Shown here piece after piece: positions 1 through 10,478 of a DNA stretch of 64,000 bases; position 1 is the first letter of the stretch, and each line of letters begins with the position of its first letter. The stretch is from Dactylonectria macrodidyma. Lineage: Eukaryota; Ascomycota; Sordariomycetes; Hypocreales; Nectriaceae. The notes below the pieces were generated by a model that did not search any database, was not told the origin of the DNA, and worked only from the letters and a program-made list of their open reading frames with translations. The stretch spans positions 3,162,001-3,226,000 of the forward strand of contig JAGMUV010000004.1 of assembly GCA_020744425.1 (NCBI GenBank), in the 5' to 3' direction. The translations under genes and the position numbers were made by a program.

Positions 1-434
1 GGGAAAGCGGGCTCATTTCCTCACTCATGAAGACTCTATCGGCGCAATTGGTGCACTGCTTAAGGCATAGCTTGAATGCCAATCTGGGTGTCACTTTCCA
101 GGGGGACCGATGCTCATATTCATGTCGAAGAGACATGCCTCACTAGCATCTCTAGCGGCACTGACCATCACTTCGCCTTCCAATCACTGCGATTGAGAGA
201 GCTAAATGGGTCGTGCAATTTGGTTGGGAGGCGGAAATACAAAAGAGTGTGGAGAAAAGGGGGTCAGGTTGAAGCAAGCGCGTCACAACAGCAGCGAGTA
301 GGCAATTAATAGTACGGCAATATGTGAAAAGCGAGAGTGTTCTTATTTTACGTACTCGTCATCCTCATGAACGGTTTAGTTATAGCACTACTTGTACTGA
401 CTAAGAATCCCGAAGCCGGGGAGCTACACCAAGA

Positions 435-449
435 CGGCTAGCTAACCCG
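435..449. promoter_or_regulatory. Candidate Zn2Cys6 site, CGG-N9-CCG
   Basis: Reads cggctagctaacccg, an inverted CGG repeat with a 9-bp spacer. It lies 14 bp from a second copy, so the two could form a tandem operator. Binding by the neighbouring regulator is inference. Confidence 0.4.
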
Positions 450-462
450 CAACCCCCGCCCT

Positions 463-477
463 CGGGATCGATATCCG
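463..477. promoter_or_regulatory. Candidate Zn2Cys6 site, TCGG-N9-CCGA
   Basis: Reads cgggatcgatatccg, flanked by T and A, giving the extended half-site TCGG. The spacer gatcgatat is nearly palindromic. It is one of four TCGG-N9-CCGA sites in the cluster's non-coding DNA. Confidence 0.5.
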
Positions 478-843
478 AAGCATTCTAATTCACACTGAGT
501 CGATCAAAACTAGGAACATTGTATGAATAAGTAGTTTACTTATACAAACAGTGAGTCTTAGCGTTTCAGGTCATATAAGCCTCTATTCTCTGTAGACTCG
601 CCTTCATCTGACTCGAAGAGGAAGCTGTCATTCATCAACCAGAACCCAGCCATCCTTATGTTTAGCTTGAGACAGAGCCTATCTTGTCAGCTCTCCTTTT
701 CTGCTCTCATCAGATAAAAGTGACCATACCCCTGCGCAACTTCAGCTTGAACACAGATATGAGCACAGATATCATTTAGGGCACGTGGAGAGTTTGCGGA
801 TACCCTGGGTCTAGATCCTTGATCGAGTCATGTTTCGACCCCT

Positions 844-858
844 CGGACTCGTCGACCG
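844..858. promoter_or_regulatory. Candidate Zn2Cys6 site, TCGG-N9-CCGA
   Basis: Reads cggactcgtcgaccg with flanking T and A. Its end is 306 bp upstream of the permease start codon, closer than the other two copies, and so the best candidate operator for that gene. Confidence 0.5.
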
Positions 859-1164
859 AGACTTCAAAAGTCAAACCACGCCACAGTCAAGATAGACGAG
901 ATAATGGTGGCGCAAAAATTCTGCGGGGCCCCAGATTTGTGTCCTTCTTTCTCCACCTCCTTATCATGGTCCTTGTGCCTCGGTGGTCGTGGCCGAGATA
1001 GATATCCCTACTTCTCATGATCCAAGCGCCTCCTTAGACAAGTTGAAATATGCCAGCCTGCTCTACGAATTTCCTCAATCATTCTATCCTCAGCTCAAGC
1101 AGTCTTCACATTGACTGCTGTCATTACTGAACAAAGATTTCACTCGACAACTACCATCGCCAAC

Positions 1165-3065
1165 ATGGCCTCGGTGGACGCCGAGAAGGATCAGATCCAT
1201 GATCTCGCTGTCATGGACTCCAATGGCGAGGGGGAGACTGAGCAGTCAAACGAGCTTCGTCGAGAATTCAAGCCTCATCAGGTGTTTATGTTCTCGATTG
1301 CTTGTGCCATTGGAACAGGCTTGGTTATCGGCTCTGGTACTGCTCTGTCCAGGGGCGGGCCGGGAAGTCTTTTGATTGCGTACTTAATGATTGGCGCAAC
1401 CGTCTTCTTCGTCATGACAGCGTTGGGGGAGATGTCTGCTTTCTTACCTATGAACAAGGGCTTTGGTGGATACGCAAGCAGAATGGTCGACCCGGCCTTT
1501 GGGTAAGGAGACACCTTGACGTCCTGAAGATTCAGTATCTAACTATGGGTGGTAGTTTTGCGACTGGCTGGAACTATTACTTCAAATATGTCATCGCCAA
1601 TCCAGCCAACCTTACTGCTGCGGGGCTGATCATTCAATATTGGAGACCCGACCTCAATGTTGCGATTTGGATCACCGTCTTTGGCATTGCGATTGTCGTC
1701 ATCAATGTATTTATTTCACCAGATTCTCTCCAAATTATCCGACTAACATCAAAGTAGGTGATGCACGTCAATAGCTTCGGCGAAACCGAATTCTGGCTGG
1801 GCTTCACCAAGATCCTAATCATGACGACGCTGATCCTCTCCACCTTCGTCTGCGCCATGGGCGGCGGCCCGAACCACGAACGATCCGGATTCAAATACTG
1901 GAAGGAACCGGGAGCATTTGCTGAATACTTGGCCGAGGGCTCAACGGGTCGTTTCCTTGGGTTCTGGGCCTGCATCTGCCAGGCTTGTTTCGCCTTTACT
2001 GGCACTGAAGTTGTGGGCATGACATTTGGCGAAACTCCGAATCCTCGAAAGAATATCCCTCGCGCCATCAGACAAACATTTTGGCGTATTGGGATCTTTT
2101 ACATCCTTGGTGTCTTCGTCTTGGGTATGGCGGTGCCGTACAACAGCGAGAAACTAATTGGCGCGACCAAGCAGGCCACGAGTGGAGGTCAGTCATCTCT
2201 TTTCCTCTTTCTATGCAAAGCCATCTTCTAACATCATGGACAGCCGCTTCACCTTTCGTTGTTGCTGTAAGTCTGGCCGGTGTTGGTGTCTTCCCGGACA
2301 TCATCAACGGGTCGCTCCTTATCTTCACGCTGAGTGCAGCAAGCTCAGGTATGCGAGAACTTCGAAATCCTGATTCAAAAGTGCATTTAAACTAATGACT
2401 TAGACATCTACTGTGCATCCAGATCACTATACGGTCTCGCCAAGGATGGACAAGCACCGGCTATCTTTGCCAAAGCGCGCAAGAACGGCAACCCTATCTA
2501 CGCAGTCGCCGCCGCCTCAATCTTCATTCTCCTTGCTTACATGAACGCCACCAAGTCCTCGTCGACCGTCTTCGGCTATCTTGTTAGCTTGGTCACCGTC
2601 TTCGCGGTGCTCAACTGGGTTGCCCTCCTGGTGTCTCACATTTGTTTCCGAAGGGCGCTTAAAGCCCAGAACATTTCGCTGAACGACCTTCCCTATGTCG
2701 GTAAATTTCAGCCGTGGGGATCCTATTACGCTTTGTTCATGTCTATCTTGGTGATTGTTTTCAACGGTAAGCTTCTACGGTTCTATCCCCAGTTCCAGAA
2801 TACTCTGCTAACAGATGTGTTTTCAGGCTATGATGCGTTCATTCCTCACTTCAAGCCCGACGTCTTTGTTCTCAAGTACCTCGGCACGATTCTCTTCGTT
2901 GGAAATATTCTCTGGTGGAAATTCTACAAGGGCACGACCAAGATCGCGCCTGAGTCGGTGGATTTGATTTCCGGGCGAAGAGAGTTCGAGGAGATGGAAA
3001 GCACAAACGACGCCCGTTGGAATGGAAGTTTCTGGAAGGATGCTGTGAGCAAGTTGAGACGCTGA
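1165..3065 (+). CDS. YAT-family amino acid permease (Dip5-like)
   Basis: Plasma-membrane amino acid/proton symporter of the APC superfamily, fungal YAT family. Six exons are inferred: 1165-1502, 1556-1706, 1758-2187, 2244-2348, 2404-2766 and 2827-3065, giving 541 residues, the usual length for the family. The first helix starts near residue 40 and carries the family signature GTGLVIGSG. GTEVVG near residue 244 is the conserved central helix motif. The whole protein is hydrophobic with about 12 helices and a short charged C-terminus. The loop GGGPNHERSGFKYWKEPG resembles Dip5-type dicarboxylic amino acid permeases; the subfamily call is from memory and moderate. The start is the ATG at 1165; the same frame reads upstream only to a TTG. 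The next gene, a Zn2Cys6 regulator, is convergent. Regulation by it is suggested by three CGG-N9-CCG sites upstream. Confidence 0.9.
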
Positions 3066-3518
3066 GGATTGAACCAAGCCACCCACGAGAGAAGACCATA
3101 TGGTATCACTCGAGGATGCCATAGATATGTACATTTCGATTCGTTCGCAAGTCTAGCACATTCAATCACGTTCTGCGGAATATTCATGCACAGGCTCCCA
3201 TCAAATTGTTTATGTTGAAGTCGGTTTTTGACCAAGTCTTTTTTCCCTTAGTCGCTGAACAATTCTACTGCGGGAGCTATAACTGCGAGTTGAGCCCTCC
3301 AACTAGGCATCCCACATTCGCCATATCGACCGTAATGCAGCATTGGTAAATCCCACATATATTATTACCGAGTAAATAGACTCAAAACCCTCTCTAATGG
3401 CACGTCTCACTTATCGATATGGCAATCGTAACTTCAGTAAATTATCTCAGGCTAGGGTGGCCTTGATGATCTTGTACTATTATCATATTTGGAGCGCTGA
3501 ACGCCATGGCATCTCCTA
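3066..3518. other. Convergent 3' intergenic region
   Basis: AT-rich spacer between the 3' ends of the permease and the regulator. It presumably holds both 3' UTRs. No gene seen. Confidence 0.6.
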
Positions 3519-6500
3519 CTAGTTGAAACGTAGCACATGCTTTCGAAGCTCAGCAAAGTCTCCGACATCCTGCCCTGTGAGAGACCAATCTGGGTTGTTG
3601 AGAAGGGACTGGTAGTGATTGTAGTAGTCCTCGATGGGAGGGTCTGCAAGAAAGCTCCCGACATGCCCGTTTTCCCCTGAAGCAACCTCGGCAGGGGGAA
3701 GCCAGATGTCTGAGATACTATTCCACATGTCGGTGTCCCAATGAGCATTTTGGTAGTCTGCCACTGGCATGGCATCTGTTTGTACGGCGCCAACATCGTG
3801 GCCCCCTCGTAGCTGGCCTCCCGCAGATGTTGAATGCAAGTGATTATGGCCGACTGAGTCATCTTGGTTGTGATTCACTTGCCCATGCCTGCTGGATTCC
3901 GAGCCCTCTTGAGCACCAGGTGTCGTAATTGAAGATTCAGGGACCTCGAGAATTGTCGACAAGTGATTCCAAACACTCTGGACTTCTCGAAACCTCTGCA
4001 TCGCATACGTGTTGCCTTGATTGGCCAGATGCTGCATAATCTCCATGGCATCGCGCAACCCTGGGGAGGGATTTATTCTTTGGTCAGGTTCGCAGGCGGA
4101 GTCGAATATCATTGTCAGCAGCATGATAAATGCGGAGGAAAAGGTGGCATCGCAATCAAAGAATCCAAAGGTGGCTAAAGTACCTGAAGTCAGCTCATGG
4201 ATTTCTACTGTATTCCAAAGAAGCTCACTCACCGAGAAGGTTTCTTTGCTTAAGGGCCATGACCGCTTTTAACAGTCGTCTGGCTGCTTCTGAGCAAGTT
4301 CTAGACAGTTTTCCCAACGCCTCGGTGCGGAGTTCGTCGTCATTAATTCGAGAACCACTCAATATCAGTTGTGCTACATGGAGCATTAGAGGTCTGATTG
4401 TCAATAGCGTAGCCTATTTGAGAAATTGCCAGCCATTAGCCATTGTCTTTTAAGTTACCCGGATCATAAAGTACCTGGTAAATCATGAGATGCAGTGAAG
4501 CCGTCGTTCTCAATGCGAGGTCCGAGTTAATACCAGTGCAAGTGAGAAATTGCTCGGATGGAATCTCTGTGGAGATTTCGAATAGATCTCTTATTATTTG
4601 TTGGACATTGTGTACGAAATCATCTTCCGTGCGATGTGGTGGTCCGTACAGGACTGGGACGACGATTAGTGACTTGGCGTTGCTTCTTTCTCGGGGAATT
4701 CGTGTATCAGGCTTACCCGTAATCACTTGCCCTGTTACTCTGGCTATTTTTACATTGGCTCTGAGAGGTGCACTAGGTGGGAAACCACCTGAATCCAATG
4801 GCAGGGGTAAATCGATCATCTCATCGTTAATGCCCGATGGTTTTCCGGTTGCCGCAGCTAATCGTCTAAATTTCGAGACGTAAGCAATATTATCTTGCAT
4901 CGGACGACTGTTGCAACTGACCTTTCCTGCATATAAATCGTCCACCACAATCTGTTGAGTTTTACTCTTTCGGACCGCAGCAACTTCGCCCCCGTTGCGT
5001 TCTGGTGATAGCCATGCAAAATAGCCAAGCGCAAAGCAGTGCTGATCTGGCGGGCAGACCCGTTAGTGGCATTTGATTGTGGCGGGAAGTTCGTGTTTGC
5101 TACTGACATAGAGATAGGCTTCTTCCTTGCGATCCACCATTTGCAGGTACATCGCCATCAGGGCATGAATCTCAACACCCAATCTCCCGTGGGTGTAATG
5201 TACGCTGATGGAAGGGAAATTCTGATGGGCAAACTTGAACAGCCCCGTTCCAGGCAATTTAGTTCCATCATCATCAACCTTTGTAGTGAAAAGTTTGCCG
5301 ATTGCTATGATAATGATTATTTCTAGATACCAAAGGTCGCGTGTTTGGAGTGGGTCATTCATGTTTGCATAGAGAAGGCTAATCCGATCGGATAACTCTC
5401 TCTGGTCGAAATGGTTTTGTGTTTGGCCGATATAAAAGCCGACGGTCTCTAAAAGTCGATAGGCCTCATCTTCGGGTGGCAGTTCTGGGAGCCGGTCAGT
5501 TGGCGTAGTGACTGTAAATCGAGAGAGGCCGATATTGTTTCCGGGACTAGAAGTGGTGATGTGTGTCCCGTCGGACCTGGTGGTACCAGATCGGGCTGTT
5601 CCAGACCTAATGAGCAAGTCCTGGACCTTGCTCTCGAAGGCATGACTGGAGCTCAAGGAAGGCTCTGCGGGTATTCCTTGCGAGCTGTGCGCACGGCAAG
5701 TATCTAACCCTACAGAGACAGAGTGGGCGCTGGGGTGGCTCAAGGCTCCGTAGCCATCACGTTGAGTCTCATCTTCTCCAGGTTGATCCCCCGCGGAGTA
5801 ATTCGGAGCAGCCGCTTCGTTGCCAGCAAAGTGAGGGAAAGGTGGCACGGGGATAGCTGGCGCACTGACACGGGGATTTGGAGCGGAATCCTCTGGTGTT
5901 GAATGAACTGTCAAGGCCGAGTGCTCTTGTGGAAGCTCTTGTGGAGGCTCTTGTGCAACGATGGGCTCTGTTTCTTCTATGTCCGTATGAGCAGATTAGT
6001 AGGAGAGTGAATGTGGAAGTGTAATGGCTGGCTCCATACCATTCTCATTCAAACTATCAGTGTTACCCTGGTCTTCATATCTAGCCAAGCGACTTTCAAG
6101 TTCCTCGATTCTTCTAAACATTCCAGTTATTAGCGCTGAACTTTGGGCGTAGGTGGACTTAGGGGAGACGGTACGTCACAGAGTACACCCGCCTTGGGCC
6201 GTGGGGAGGAACAACACAAGACAAGCCCCTCTTAGAGCAGTATTGGCAGGGAACTGTCCCAGAGCATTTGACTTTTTTCAGACGACAGGTTTGACAGCTA
6301 TTATGATATCAGCGCATTTTTATGATGGAATTTCTGGTGGAATAGAGAGAGAGACATGTTCCGGATGAAGATGATGATGATACGCGTGGTGGTTAACCTT
6401 CGGCCCAACAACACAAACACTAGGCAACCGGGATGGGGATGCGACACCTGCTCAAAGAGGGGGGTTTGAGACTAACGCAGTGACACTCGACGTCTTCTGG

Positions 6501-6565
6501 ACGGAATCCCTTCCCGAAGACGTTTTACCGAGCGGGTTCCTTGCCCGTCTGGAGGAGTCGGACAT
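3519..6565 (-). CDS. Zn2Cys6 fungal-specific transcription factor
   Basis: Nuclear regulator of 838 residues. Eight exons are inferred (minus strand): 6565-6477, 6297-6175, 6113-6040, 5976-5108, 5046-4922, 4865-4475, 4413-4233 and 4183-3519; summed length is divisible by three. Splicing exon 1 to exon 2 builds the zinc cluster: cysteines at about 31, 34, 41, 47, 50 and 57 (CX2CX6CX5CX2CX6C) with core CRLKKVKC. A short coiled coil (RIEELESRLARYED) follows after another intron. The middle (exons 4-6) carries the fungal_trans region, including RLAILHGYHQN and LWWTIYMQER. Branch sites such as gctaataac and ctactaatc support the introns. Exon 1 rests on one donor (gttagt) and a 179-nt intron, so the first 30 residues are the weakest part. 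It sits between permease and aldolase genes and is the natural pathway-specific regulator. Two CGG-N9-CCG sites fall inside exon 1 and one is 221 bp upstream of the ATG. Confidence 0.88.
6502..6547. promoter_or_regulatory. Two CGG-N9-CCG repeats in the regulator's first exon
   Basis: cggaatcccttcccg at 6502-6516 and cgggttccttgcccg at 6533-6547 are two spaced inverted repeats 16 bp apart. On the preferred gene model they lie in coding sequence just after the start codon, so they could be chance. If exon 1 is wrong they would be promoter sites. Confidence 0.25.
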
Positions 6566-7195
6566 GGCCCTCCGCAGATCAGATGGCCGATGATAGGTCA
6601 GGGGAGTCGAGTGAGATGACCCAGTAAGAAAAGCTGGCGGCCCCTGGGATATCTTTCTGCAGTTGGGTCTTCAGAGCGCCAATTGCCAGTCTCTGGTTGC
6701 TTTTTGGCGAGCAGGCATAATGCCGAAGGAAGAAGATCAGTTTGGTGACGGCTTCTTGGCGGGGTTCGAAGTGGGGCTTTGGCTTCGGAGGCGGCCCCCG
6801 AAATCTGCCTCTGAATCGTGAGCTTCAAGTCAGATGACCTTTGCCAACGAGTCAACGATTCGGATTTACGTAAATGGGGATGAAGAATACGGGTCATAGG
6901 GACTAGATCTGTGAAGCGTATTGTATTAAAACATACCAACCGAGGCACATCCCCAATTGCGGCAACCAGAAGGAACGTCATGGAGTTTGGCGGCACGGTC
7001 TTTGTGTGCATGATAAGGAATGGGTTGTAGTGGGTTCTCAATATCTACTAAGACAGGAAACGATTTCATGCTAATTCAAGTATGACTTACGATTCAGATG
7101 ATCAACTAACTCCAGAAGACTTGGGATCATGAGCATTAGTCTGAGAGATCTTGGGACGTATCTTGTCTAATTTGACCTTAACACCAACAGCCATA
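6566..7195. promoter_or_regulatory. Regulator promoter and aldolase 3' flank
   Basis: No gene is supported. An open frame on the minus strand (6598-7041) shows no family resemblance. The stretch should hold the regulator's promoter (minus strand) and the 3' UTR of the aldolase. Confidence 0.5.
6786..6800. promoter_or_regulatory. Candidate Zn2Cys6 site, TCGG-N9-CCGA
   Basis: Reads cggaggcggcccccg with flanking T and A. It is 221 bp upstream of the proposed regulator start, a position compatible with autoregulation. Confidence 0.45.
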
Positions 7196-8061
7196 TCACA
7201 GCCGCACCTTAGGAACTGCTCCAATCGACCTCCGTCCCCCTCCAGCAATCAAAGACAGGTCTTGTTGAACAAGTAGAAATCTCGCGCCCAACACGTTGAT
7301 GAACCAGTCGTGAATCTTGGGATTATCATACACTCCCGCCACGCCAAACACCTTACTGTGCTTCTTGCACGCCTCGCTCACCTTCTCCAACGACGAGCGG
7401 AAGGCCTCGCTCTCAAAATCACCCGCGACTCCAATGTCAATGCTCAGATCGTTAGATCCGACGAGGAGAACATCTACACCCTCAACCGCGGCGATCTCCT
7501 CTGCGTTTTTGACGGCCTCTCCACTCTCGATCATGGTGAAGACTGTGGAACCATGAGCATTGCCGAAGTCGACGGCGTCGGCAATTGAGGTGGAGCGCAT
7601 GTTGAAGAGAGGCATAAGGCCAGTCATTGAGCGGCATCCTTGTGGAGGGTATTTGCAGATGCCCACCGCTGCTTTTGCCTCGTCTAAAATATTACATTAG
7701 TTATTGTGTCGTTTTTATCAAGGGCTTAAGCATATTTGTCCATACCTGCGTTCTGGATGTGCGGAAACACTACGCCCATCGCACCACCATCGAGTACACG
7801 CTGGACGAACCCATTGCCGCATTGATGGGGTACGCGAACAAACGGTGTGATGCCTGACAGGTGTCCCACGTTGCAAAGATTGCTCGATTCAGCCAAGGTC
7901 AACCAAGCGTGCTCAAGGTCGATGAACAGCGAGTCAAATCCGGCGTGTCTAGCAACTTGGACAATCTGCGCGTTCGGCGACACTTTGATACCGAAGGACT
8001 TGCAGACCTGGCCCGATGCAATGCACCTCATGAGGTTGTTACCGTAAGTTTGGGTGATCAT
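7196..8061 (-). CDS. HpcH/HpaI-family pyruvate aldolase
   Basis: Class II, metal-dependent aldolase that reversibly splits a 4-hydroxy-2-oxo acid into pyruvate and an aldehyde. Two exons (8061-7746 and 7683-7196) give 267 residues, the normal size. Family residues are in place: catalytic E50-H51 in DLEHAW, R76 in the FVRVP strand that binds the pyruvate enolate, and metal ligands E158 (MIESG) and D184 (GSNDLS). The ligands are 26 residues apart, as in HpcH. There is no obvious targeting signal, so it is probably cytosolic. It is divergent from the aminotransferase across a 417-bp shared promoter, which suggests co-expression and a transamination-then-aldol-cleavage sequence. The aldehyde partner cannot be read from sequence; 4-hydroxy-2-oxoglutarate and 2-keto-3-deoxy sugar acids are family substrates. 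Confidence 0.9.
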
Positions 8062-8478
8062 TGTGAAAAAGATGTTGATGGGGTGGTTGGGAAATTGCCA
8101 AATAGGCCGTTCTGATACAGATCTGCTTCAAGTTCTTCTTTGGAGATGGTACCGGATTGTGAGTTCTATTAAATGTCTTATCGTCTTGATCGACGGAGTC
8201 ATGCACGAGGAGTGCCTCGGAGGTCATCTCCAGGGGTCCACCGAGATCATCTTCATGAATAGTAGCTTTAACAGAGTATCCATATTCGCGATGCCGGATT
8301 GGAGGGCAGTTAGGCTGGGGCTGTTCGGGGTTGACCCCCGAGGACTAAGACGCCGATTTATGAGCGGGTACAGAAACCGAACACAACCGCAGTTGGCCTG
8401 AGCCCCGAGCAAAATCGTTCAGGATTAAATTCAACTTTTCGAGCCATTGAAATTGGCCGCTCGGTCGTACCTCATAGA
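8062..8478. promoter_or_regulatory. Divergent promoter of aldolase and aminotransferase
   Basis: A 417-bp head-to-head spacer. It contains one TCGG-N9-CCGA repeat at 8326-8340, placed to act on both genes. Confidence 0.6.
8326..8340. promoter_or_regulatory. Candidate Zn2Cys6 site, TCGG-N9-CCGA
   Basis: Reads cggggttgacccccg with flanking T and A; the repeat is perfect to the spacer centre (cgggg/ccccg). It is 138 bp upstream of the aminotransferase ATG and 264 bp upstream of the aldolase ATG. Confidence 0.55.
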
Positions 8479-10026
8479 ATGCAGAGAATCAAGATCAGAA
8501 AACCCAGCACATTTCGTTGTCTCAGTACCATGTTCTTCAACGACGTCACCAAGGGTGCCCCGGATGTCATGTACCACCTGAAGGTACGGGCGGATGGGGA
8601 CACCAGTCCAGAGAAGGTTGATCTCGGTGTCGGTATCTACCGCAACGAGCAGGGTGCTTACAATGAGATGAAGGCTCTGAAAGAGGTTGGTGTTGTGTGA
8701 TATCACGACTTGCATGGTTGATTGACTAATTCGTTTCAGGCCAAAGAAGCCATGGTCGCTTCCAACCCTGATCATGATGTCAGTACTTCCTCTCAATACA
8801 TGTAGTGTGTATTTGCTGATTTTCGGAACTCTCAGTATGAAGTGACCACCGGCAACCCAAGTTATCTAAGAAATGCGGCCAAGATTGTTTTCGGCAAGGG
8901 CTCGGCTGTTGTACAAGCAGGTCGAGTAAGTCCTTCGTTTACAATACTTCGTAATTCTGTACTGATGAAAAAGGTTGCGTCTGTCCAAACCATATCTGGC
9001 ACCGGTGCAGTGCACATCGCCTTCTTGCTACTGAGCCGCTCTGTGCCTGGCATGTCAAAACTTGCCTACGTAGGGACACCCACCTGGGGTAACTACGCGC
9101 CTATGCTTGACCTAGTAGGCCTCGAGGTGAAAACATACCGCCATTACGACCCCAAGACCGGTAGCGTTGACTGGGAGTCCGTCCTGAACGCCGTGCGCAC
9201 TGCAGAGCAGGGCAGCACATTCATCCTCCAAGCCTGCTGTCACAACCCGACAGCAGCAGATTTCACAAAGGAGCAGTGGCAAACACTGGCCCGGGAGATG
9301 AAGCAACGCCAGCTGTTCCCGCTGTTTGACATTGCCTACCAGGGCTTGGGAAACGGCCTCGAAGAAGACATCTACAGCGTTCGGCACTTTGCCGAGCAGG
9401 GGTTCGAGATGCTCGTGTGCCAGTCCTTCTCCAAGAACTTTGGGCTCTACGGCGAGAGGGTTGGCGCAGTGCATGCCGTGTGTCCCACCGTGGAGACGAC
9501 CGCCGCGGTTCATGACCAGCTTCGTTTCCTGGTTCGGTCTGAGTTCTCTTCCTCGCCAGCGTACGGGGCGCGTCTGGTTAACATTGTCCTTTCCGACCCC
9601 GATAGGGAAGCTGCTTGGTAAGTCCCGTTTCCCCAAATGGTTGCTCTTACTAACCAGTTTGCTCCAGGGAAAAAGAGCTGGACACCATCTATGAGAGGTT
9701 ACAGGGGAACAGGACGAAGCTCTTTAATCTCCTGAACAATGTCTACAAGACCCCTGGTGACTGGAGTATCATCACTAAAGGAACTGGTCTCTTCAGGTAA
9801 GACGTATGCTCCAACTCTAATCCCAAATAGAGCAACTAACATTAGCAGCCTTCTGCCCTTGTCCCCGAGCCAATGCGCAGAACTACAAGACAAGTATCAC
9901 ATCTACCTAGTGACCACTGGGCGTGTTACGATTTCTGGGCTTAACGAGAAGAATATGGATTATGTGGCCAAGTCCATCGACAAGGTCGTCAGACAGTCGC
10001 AAACTGAAAATGCATCGAAACTGTAG
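8479..10026 (+). CDS. Aspartate aminotransferase-type PLP enzyme
   Basis: Class I aminotransferase, subgroup I-alpha. Six exons: 8479-8685, 8740-8778, 8836-8925, 8974-9617, 9668-9796 and 9846-10026, giving 429 residues (428 if the alternative acceptor at 9848 is used). The N-terminal half reads VDLGVGIYRNEQG and VTTGNPSY as in AATs. The PLP site has CHNPT, D231 and Y234 in PLFDIAYQG, and the Schiff-base K266 in SFSKNFG. The first 17 residues (MQRIKIRKPSTFRCLST) are basic and hydroxylated before a second Met at 8530, so a mitochondrial form and a shorter cytosolic form are both possible. It is clustered with an aldolase, a regulator and a permease, unlike a housekeeping AAT. I infer a paralogue dedicated to one acidic amino acid. 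Substrate is not provable from sequence. Confidence 0.9.
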
Positions 10027-10478
10027 GGTAGCGGGATGACGAAGACCTCCCCGATAGGCAACTAGGCATTGAGTTGGAAAGATTGCAAAGTGCATCTTCA
10101 AAAGGCGGATCGTGCCATTCCCCTGTACGAGAATGCATGTCTTGAAGCCATAATGTGAAAGGCTGAACCCCTCGAAAACGTCGTCGACCAAAATTAGAAG
10201 TACCTTGGCTAGTGACTCGAGGCAAAGACATCATAGCCAGCTTACGATGCCTCTAGCCCTAGATAGACCGGCAAATTCGATGGTTTCTCCACGACAAGTC
10301 ACAATTTGACAGTAAACACGATTTGGCAGGTCCATTCGATTGGAAATAGTTGCAATTAAAACACCACGCCAGACATATGAACACCATAACGTTTCACCCC
10401 CATTATCCTGGATGCAAAATAGCCTAGGTCTAAATACATAGGTAAAAATACAAGCAATTGCTCTGACTGAATGTACTC
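10027..10478. other. Convergent 3' intergenic region
   Basis: Spacer between the 3' ends of the aminotransferase and PEX14. No gene or repeat seen. Confidence 0.6.

Larger units (their letters stand above)
1..1164 (+). promoter_or_regulatory. Upstream region of the amino acid permease
   Basis: No convincing gene is visible here; the short open frames lack codon structure and family resemblance. The region holds three CGG-N9-CCG inverted repeats (435-449, 463-477, 844-858). The last two have the extended form TCGG-N9-CCGA. This is the kind of site bound by Zn2Cys6 dimers, and a Zn2Cys6 gene lies 2.4 kb downstream. It is therefore the likely regulated promoter of the permease starting at 1165. 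Confidence 0.5.

Noticed and set aside
6598..7041. 147-residue minus-strand frame between the regulator and aldolase
   Set aside because: No conserved motif or codon pattern, and it lies where the regulator's promoter is expected.
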